A DNA stretch of 64,000 nt from Fulvivirga ligni (GTDB taxonomy: Bacteria > Bacteroidota > Bacteroidia > Cytophagales > Cyclobacteriaceae). This document shows positions 59,620 to 64,000 of this stretch, piece after piece. Where the stretch lies: assembly GCF_021389935.1 (NCBI RefSeq), contig NZ_CP089979.1, positions 4,941,001 to 5,005,000 of the forward strand, written 5' to 3'. Each line of letters begins with the position of its first letter. The stretch's first letter is position 1. The notes under the pieces are model-generated. The model saw only the letters and a list, made by a program, of their open reading frames with translations. It had not been told where the DNA came from and did no database searches. Position numbers and translations under genes: made by a program.

Positions 59620-60342
59620 TCACTTTACCTCTCCAATGATCACCCCAAAACCTCCATCTTCCTGTATCCATTTCTTCTCCGGCAAATATGTTCTTGACAC
59701 AAAGCCATCTAAATAAAGGGCATCTTCACATCCATTTTGCTTGAACAAAGTGGCAAAATCATAAAAATTAACCGGCTTTTTGGACATTGCAAACAACACA
59801 TGTCCATTAGGAAGTATCCCTACACCATTTCTTATGTGCAAATTTGAAGATCCCATCATGAATTTGGGATGATATTCGCCTTTGATGAGTAACATTGGTC
59901 CAGACTGAGTGGCGTAAGTAACATCTGAACTATGCTTAAATTCGGAAGTTGTTATCACATTTGCATCTCCGTTTTCTGTGAGATAAAATATACCGTTGGG
60001 TTGCATGTAAAAATTGCCATAAGTAGAATTTTTAAGGTTTATTTCACTCTTTAATTCACCATTTTCAATATATAATCCTTGTGGACTTTGGTCCCTAAGA
60101 TACATCCCTCCATTCATTGCAAACCTTAAAGTATTTCCTTCTTGCTCCACTGATTTTCTTAGTCTTGACAGGGAACCGTAAATCTTTCCGTCGGCATCTC
60201 TCCAAAACATCCTCAGATCACCAAGAGCAGGATCTACCTCGTGCATCACAAATAGCTCTTCATCCACCACATAGCTCTGAGGTGACATAATGAATGCAGT
60301 AATTATCAGAAGGGCCGGTATAAAGAAAATATATCGTTTCAT
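59620..60342 (-). CDS. phosphodiester glycosidase-like protein (NAGPA/DUF2233)
   Basis: The 240-residue product has a signal peptide (MKRYIFFIPALLIITAFIMS) and a NAGPA-like domain: LRFAMNGGMYLRDQSPQGLYIENGELK, NFYMQPNGIFYLTENG, ATQSGPMLLIKGEYH and CEDALYLDGFVSRTYLPEKKW. Family members act on phosphodiester-linked sugars, for example uncovering mannose-6-phosphate or acting on cell-wall glycans. It is 13 nt downstream of RecQ and cotranscribed with BNR_4 and RecQ by spacing, although the functions are unrelated. Confidence 0.85.
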   Translation of the reverse strand: MKRYIFFIPALLIITAFIMSPQSYVVDEELFVMHEVDPALGDLRMFWRDADGKIYGSLSRLRKSVEQEGNTLRFAMNGGMYLRDQSPQGLYIENGELKSEINLKNSTYGNFYMQPNGIFYLTENGDANVITTSEFKHSSDVTYATQSGPMLLIKGEYHPKFMMGSSNLHIRNGVGILPNGHVLFAMSKKPVNFYDFATLFKQNGCEDALYLDGFVSRTYLPEKKWIQEDGGFGVIIGEVK

Positions 60343-60355
60343 GTATTAAAATCAA

Positions 60356-62260
60356 CTACCCCTGCACCAGCCTCCACTGGTCATCATACATTAACTCACC
60401 ACTATCAATCATCTCGCGGATGATGTCAAGGAAAGTCTCTTTTTCCTTGGGGGCTATTTTGTCCATAAGTTCTTCTATGGTGAGCTGCTCTTCTCCTACC
60501 AAATGCACTATTTGATGGTGATAGTGATCATGATCTACATGTTCCTTTTCATGCTTTTGACTTATACATACATCGCATACTCCGCAGGAGTCATAGTCCA
60601 GCTCACCGAAGTACTCCAGCAGCATTTTGGTGCGACATTCTTCGGTAGACTCTACGTATTTGGTGATGGAATTCACCTTAGAGATGGCATTATCCTCTCG
60701 TTCCTTTAGCCTTTTGGTGTTCAGCTTTAAAGTGGTAGCATCTTTTCTAGGGGTTGTAAAGATTACTTGGGGTTTATCCTTGCGCTCATCATAAGCAATC
60801 ACCTCTAATTCAGCTAAGCGTTGTAGCTGTCGTACTACCTCCTTTTCAGGTATTCCAAGCATACTGGAAATCTGTGACTCTGATATTTTCATAAAATTGT
60901 TAAACAGCTCCCCTCCACAAATTCTAAGTAGCACCTTAAGGAAAACATCATGCTTAGCATTAGCAATCTGAAATTCATATAATCTTCTGTTATCCGGAAT
61001 AATATGAACTCGTGATGGGTTGTAAAAGCTCTCCGTAAATTGAATCAGCTCTTCCTCTTCCAGCTTTTTAAGCGCATAATACACCTCCATATGCTGAAGG
61101 TTATAATTATCTGAAAAGGCCTGTATCTCAAAATTGAAGCTCTGCCCTTCTCCACTTCCTACCGCCAGTTTATAGTAATTAGCCAGACATTGGTATATCT
61201 TCTTCATGTAATCTACAGACGGGTACTGCTGCTTCACACGAGCCATCAGGTCTTCCACATCAGAATGATTATGAATGATCACCGCATAGGCCTTTTTCTC
61301 ATCACGTCCAGCCCTGCCCGCTTCCTGATAGTAAGATTCAATATCTTGAGGCAACTCCATATGCACCACTACCCGCACATTCGGTTTGTCGATACCCATA
61401 CCAAAAGCATTGGTGGCCACCATCACTCTGCGCTTGTCATTTATCCAATCTTCCTGCTTTCTTACCCGCTCTTCATGAGTAAGGCCTGCATGATAAAAAT
61501 CGGCTGATATCCCATTTCTATATAAAAACTGGGCAATATCCTTGGTCCCTTTTCTACTTCTGGCATATACTATGGCCGTGCCCTTCACATTTCGAAGTAC
61601 CTCAAGCAGCTTTCTATCCTTATCTTCCACCTTACGAACCGAATAGGAAAGATTACTTCTGGAAAAACTTTTCTGAAATACTTTTTGATTTGTGAATTGT
61701 AGCTTCTCCTGAATATCTTCCTTAACCTCTGGTGTGGCTGTAGCGGTTAGTGCTACAATGTTCACCTCAGGAATCAACTCCCTTATCTCTGCGATATGCA
61801 GGTAAGAAGGTCTGAAATCATAGCCCCATTGAGAAATACAGTGCGATTCATCTACTGCTAATAGCCCAACCGTCATTCGTTTGAGACGCTCCTGAAAGAG
61901 TTCTGTCTGAAGCCTTTCGGGAGAAACATAAAGAAATTTTATATTACCAAACACGCAGTTATCCAGCTTGATGTCAATCTCCTTCTTGCTCATACCAGAA
62001 TAAATGGCCGTCGCCTTTATCCCTCTACGGTTGAGCTGTTCCACCTGATCTTTCATCAAGGCAATCAAAGGAGTAATCACTATGCACACACCATCCAGCA
62101 GCATAGCAGGCACCTGAAAGCATACTGACTTACCTCCACCGGTAGGCAACAGCGCCAATACATCATGCTTATCCAGCACAGCATTGATGATATCTTCCTG
62201 TACAGCCCTAAAGCTATCATAGCCCCAATATTTCTTCAGTACCTCCAGCGTCGGTTTCAT
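60356..62260 (-). CDS. recQ: ATP-dependent DNA helicase RecQ
   Basis: The 634-residue helicase has the RecQ motif 0 (YWGYDSFRAVQEDI), Walker A LPTGGGKS (about 38-45), DESHCISQWGYDFRPSYL, ALTATATPEVKEDI, and motif VI QEAGRAGRDEK. The zinc-binding RQC element is CRTKMLLEYFGELDYDSCGVCDVC. No HRDC domain follows; the end is only a short winged-helix-like tail. It unwinds 3'-tailed and branched DNA in recombination repair and stalled-fork processing. It heads the minus-strand cluster with the two genes downstream. Confidence 0.95.
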   Translation of the reverse strand: MKPTLEVLKKYWGYDSFRAVQEDIINAVLDKHDVLALLPTGGGKSVCFQVPAMLLDGVCIVITPLIALMKDQVEQLNRRGIKATAIYSGMSKKEIDIKLDNCVFGNIKFLYVSPERLQTELFQERLKRMTVGLLAVDESHCISQWGYDFRPSYLHIAEIRELIPEVNIVALTATATPEVKEDIQEKLQFTNQKVFQKSFSRSNLSYSVRKVEDKDRKLLEVLRNVKGTAIVYARSRKGTKDIAQFLYRNGISADFYHAGLTHEERVRKQEDWINDKRRVMVATNAFGMGIDKPNVRVVVHMELPQDIESYYQEAGRAGRDEKKAYAVIIHNHSDVEDLMARVKQQYPSVDYMKKIYQCLANYYKLAVGSGEGQSFNFEIQAFSDNYNLQHMEVYYALKKLEEEELIQFTESFYNPSRVHIIPDNRRLYEFQIANAKHDVFLKVLLRICGGELFNNFMKISESQISSMLGIPEKEVVRQLQRLAELEVIAYDERKDKPQVIFTTPRKDATTLKLNTKRLKEREDNAISKVNSITKYVESTEECRTKMLLEYFGELDYDSCGVCDVCISQKHEKEHVDHDHYHHQIVHLVGEEQLTIEELMDKIAPKEKETFLDIIREMIDSGELMYDDQWRLVQG

Positions 62261-62390
62261 AGCGGGAAAAGATACGTAGAAAAATTTATTGTTGGCTAGG
62301 ATTAGGGTTGGAAAGTGCTGTTATGGTGGTGGTTGGAGGATGGTTGGGGCTAGGCTTAGTAGCTAGGGTTTGGGTGGTTGAGAAAGATTG

Positions 62391-62428
62391 GACTCCCCCT
62401 CTCCGCTGAGCTGCGGCCGGAGTGACGT
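62391..62428. repeat. REP family 3, single copy
   Basis: Read on the minus strand this contains CGTCACTCCGGCCGCAG then CGGAGAGGGGGAGTC, the same hairpin type as at 29003-29037 and 30842-30910. It shows the family is dispersed and not only near the sulfatase. Confidence 0.75.
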
Positions 62429-62449
62429 TTTTTAGAGAAGCCTGTATAT

Positions 62450-62494
62450 CTCATTCCTAGCCCTTGTCTTAAGAGGAGAAGAGCTAGGGATGAG
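62450..62494. other. stem-loop after the formate-tetrahydrofolate ligase gene
   Basis: CTCATTCCTAGC (62450-62461) and GCTAGGGATGAG (62483-62494) pair with one mismatch around a 21-nt loop, 7 nt past the stop codon. No T-run follows, so it may only protect the transcript end. Confidence 0.4.
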
Positions 62495-62501
62495 GTTAAT
62501 C

Positions 62502-64000
62502 TTAACTCAATCCAGAAATCTTACCATCATTATCAATATCCATGTTGATGGCGGCAGGTACGGCCGGCAAACCTGGCATCCTAAGCATATTCCCGGTTAT
62601 CGGGATGCAGAAGCCTGCCCCCGCGGCTATTTCAATTTCTCTTACAGTTAAAGTGAAATTCTGCGGTCTTCCTAATTGTTTAGGGTCATCACTGAATGAG
62701 CTCTGTGTTTTGGCTATGCAAATAGGCTTATCGCTAAGTCCTACGCGGGCAATTTTCTTTAGGTTTTGCTTGGCTTTTGGCAAAAACTCTACATCTCTGG
62801 CTCCATATACCTTACGCGCTACGGCTTCTATCTTGTCTTCAATGCTCCAGTTCCAGTCATACACCGGTTTGTAAGTGCCCGTACATTCATCTATGGCTTT
62901 TAATACTTCTGATGCTAGCTCTGTGGTTCCGTTTCCTCCATGCTCCCAACCTTCTGCTATGGCACATTTCACACCTAGTTCCTCACATCTTTCTTTTACT
63001 ATCTTTAATTCCTCTTCTGTATCAGTCGCAAACTTGTTGATAGAGACAACTGGCTGCACTCCATACAATTTCACATTTTCTATGTGCTTCTCCAGGTTGT
63101 CCAATCCTTTCACTAAATGGGTCGTATTCGGCTGCTTCAGATCAGTAAGGCTCTGACCACCATGATATTTAAGCGCCCTCACTGTAGCCACTACCACAAT
63201 AGCCTTGGGTGATAGCCCTGCATAACCACACTTGATATTCAAAAACTTTTCCGCTCCCAGGTCTGCTCCGAAACCAGCCTCAGTAACCACATAAGGAGTG
63301 AGTGACATCCCCATTTTTGTAGCTATGATAGAATTAGTTCCTTGCGCTATGTTGGCAAATGGTCCTCCGTGAATAATTGCAGGATTACCTTCCAATGTCT
63401 GAACCAGGTTAGGTTTTATAGCATCTTTGAGCAAAGCTGCCATGGCACCTTCAGCTCCCAGATCTTTCACAAAAACAGCCTCTCCACTGAAGGTATCGCC
63501 AATATAGATGTTACCCATTTTCTCCTTAAGGTCTTCTATATCTTTTACCAGACAAAGTATCGCCATAATTTCAGAAGCTGCGGTAATATTAAATCCGGTC
63601 TCCCGCATCATTCCACCAGCCTTGCCACCCATGCCTGATATGATATTTCTCAGTCCACGATCGTTCATATCCATCACACGCTTCCACTCCACAGTACGCG
63701 GATCTATGCCCAAATTGTCTGTTTTCGACTGAATATTGTTATCAATCAAGGCTGCTAGTAGATTATTAGCTTTTTCTATAGCTGCAAAGTCGCCAGTAAA
63801 ATGCAGGTTGATATCTTCCATAGGCACAACCTGGCTGTATCCACCACCGGCAGCTCCACCTTTCATACCAAAAACAGGTCCTAATGAAGGCTCACGAAGA
63901 ACTACTGTCGTTTTCTTGCCTAGTTTATTAAGCCCCTCTGTCAGTCCAATTGAAGTAGTAGTTTTACCCTCTCCGGCCGGTGTAGGCGTCATGGCAGTGA
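62502..64000 (-). CDS. fhs: formate-tetrahydrofolate ligase, N-terminus cut by window edge
   Basis: The 499 codons present are open to the window edge. The N-terminal piece reads AMTPTPAGEGKTTTSIGLTEGLNKLGKKTTVVLREPSLGPVFGMKGGAAGGGYSQVVPMEDINLHFTGD, including the P-loop GEGKTTTSIGL and the family phrase LREPSLGPVFG. The C-terminus ends PAVPAAINMDIDNDGKISGLS. The enzyme joins formate to tetrahydrofolate with ATP to give 10-formyl-THF for purine and formyl-Met synthesis. Typical length is about 555 residues, so some 50 residues lie beyond the window. Confidence 0.96.
   Translation of the reverse strand, partial: TAMTPTPAGEGKTTTSIGLTEGLNKLGKKTTVVLREPSLGPVFGMKGGAAGGGYSQVVPMEDINLHFTGDFAAIEKANNLLAALIDNNIQSKTDNLGIDPRTVEWKRVMDMNDRGLRNIISGMGGKAGGMMRETGFNITAASEIMAILCLVKDIEDLKEKMGNIYIGDTFSGEAVFVKDLGAEGAMAALLKDAIKPNLVQTLEGNPAIIHGGPFANIAQGTNSIIATKMGMSLTPYVVTEAGFGADLGAEKFLNIKCGYAGLSPKAIVVVATVRALKYHGGQSLTDLKQPNTTHLVKGLDNLEKHIENVKLYGVQPVVSINKFATDTEEELKIVKERCEELGVKCAIAEGWEHGGNGTTELASEVLKAIDECTGTYKPVYDWNWSIEDKIEAVARKVYGARDVEFLPKAKQNLKKIARVGLSDKPICIAKTQSSFSDDPKQLGRPQNFTLTVREIEIAAGAGFCIPITGNMLRMPGLPAVPAAINMDIDNDGKISGLS

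Noticed and set aside
62450-62494. Rho-independent terminator after fhs
   Set aside because: There is a good stem but no following T-run in the direction of transcription, so it is listed only as a stem-loop.

Overview
The window looks like a chromosomal segment of a marine-type Bacteroidota, most likely order Cytophagales. The evidence is an AT-rich genome, many short lipoproteins, promoters of the TTG-N19/20-TAnnTTTG type, and families common in this phylum (DUF6090-like, DUF4349, YARHG, FecR-type, BNR_4, CxPSR sulfatase). Genus is not determined. Most genes lie on the minus strand. The main exception is a block of small plus-strand unknown genes at about 9.7-15.8 kb.

Layout. 0-2.4 kb: a partial L,D-transpeptidase, REP-associated tyrosine transposase (RAYT) 1 with its double-hairpin repeats, and a secreted unknown. 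2.4-4.4 kb: a persulfide/sulfur operon (membrane protein, rhodanese, persulfide-dioxygenase/rhodanese fusion). 4.6-7.7 kb: TPR and TPR-AAA proteins. 8.1-9.6 kb: a short-chain dehydrogenase interrupted by one in-frame TAA. 9.6-15.8 kb: an integron-like gene-cassette array without a visible integrase. Several cassettes begin with a GTT-containing box that is the reverse complement of a box at their own end; imperfect-palindrome sites separate them, and a 115-bp leader occurs twice. 15.9-18.2 kb: an ArsR-SRPBCC-DoxX-YdeI-YdeI operon with two clear operators. 18.4-19.6 kb: an IS3-family element. 19.8-22.2 kb: lipoproteins, an internally deleted RAYT, RAYT 2 and a truncated acetyltransferase. 22.2-28.3 kb: a long run of envelope and lipoprotein genes, including a FecR-domain lipoprotein, an OstA-like protein and DUF1287. 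28.4-31.6 kb: an alkyltransferase-like protein and a frameshifted sulfatase within a third REP family. 31.6-45.3 kb: mostly small metabolic, regulatory or unknown genes (methionine aminopeptidase, RibD-like reductase, SRPBCC, VOC, two AraC regulators, AhpD-like). 45.6-56.4 kb: an outer-membrane-like protein, YdeI, epoxide-hydrolase-like, a WYL regulator, a frameshifted amidohydrolase, a glycosyltransferase, a thioredoxin-reductase-like flavoprotein and a GNAT. 56.4-58.2 kb: RAYT 3 between six copies of a complex BIME-like repeat. 58.2-64 kb: BNR_4 protein, phosphodiester-glycosidase-like protein, RecQ, and the 3' part of formate-tetrahydrofolate ligase.

Two themes stand out. The first is the cassette array, which fits a CALIN (cluster of attC sites lacking an integrase). 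The second is a set of three intact RAYTs plus one remnant, each next to its own palindromic repeat family. Two of these families have different stems but related hairpin loops (CCG-nn(n)-AGG). In addition, several genes carry a single recent-looking lesion (nonsense codon or small indel), which could be genuine gene decay or read errors.
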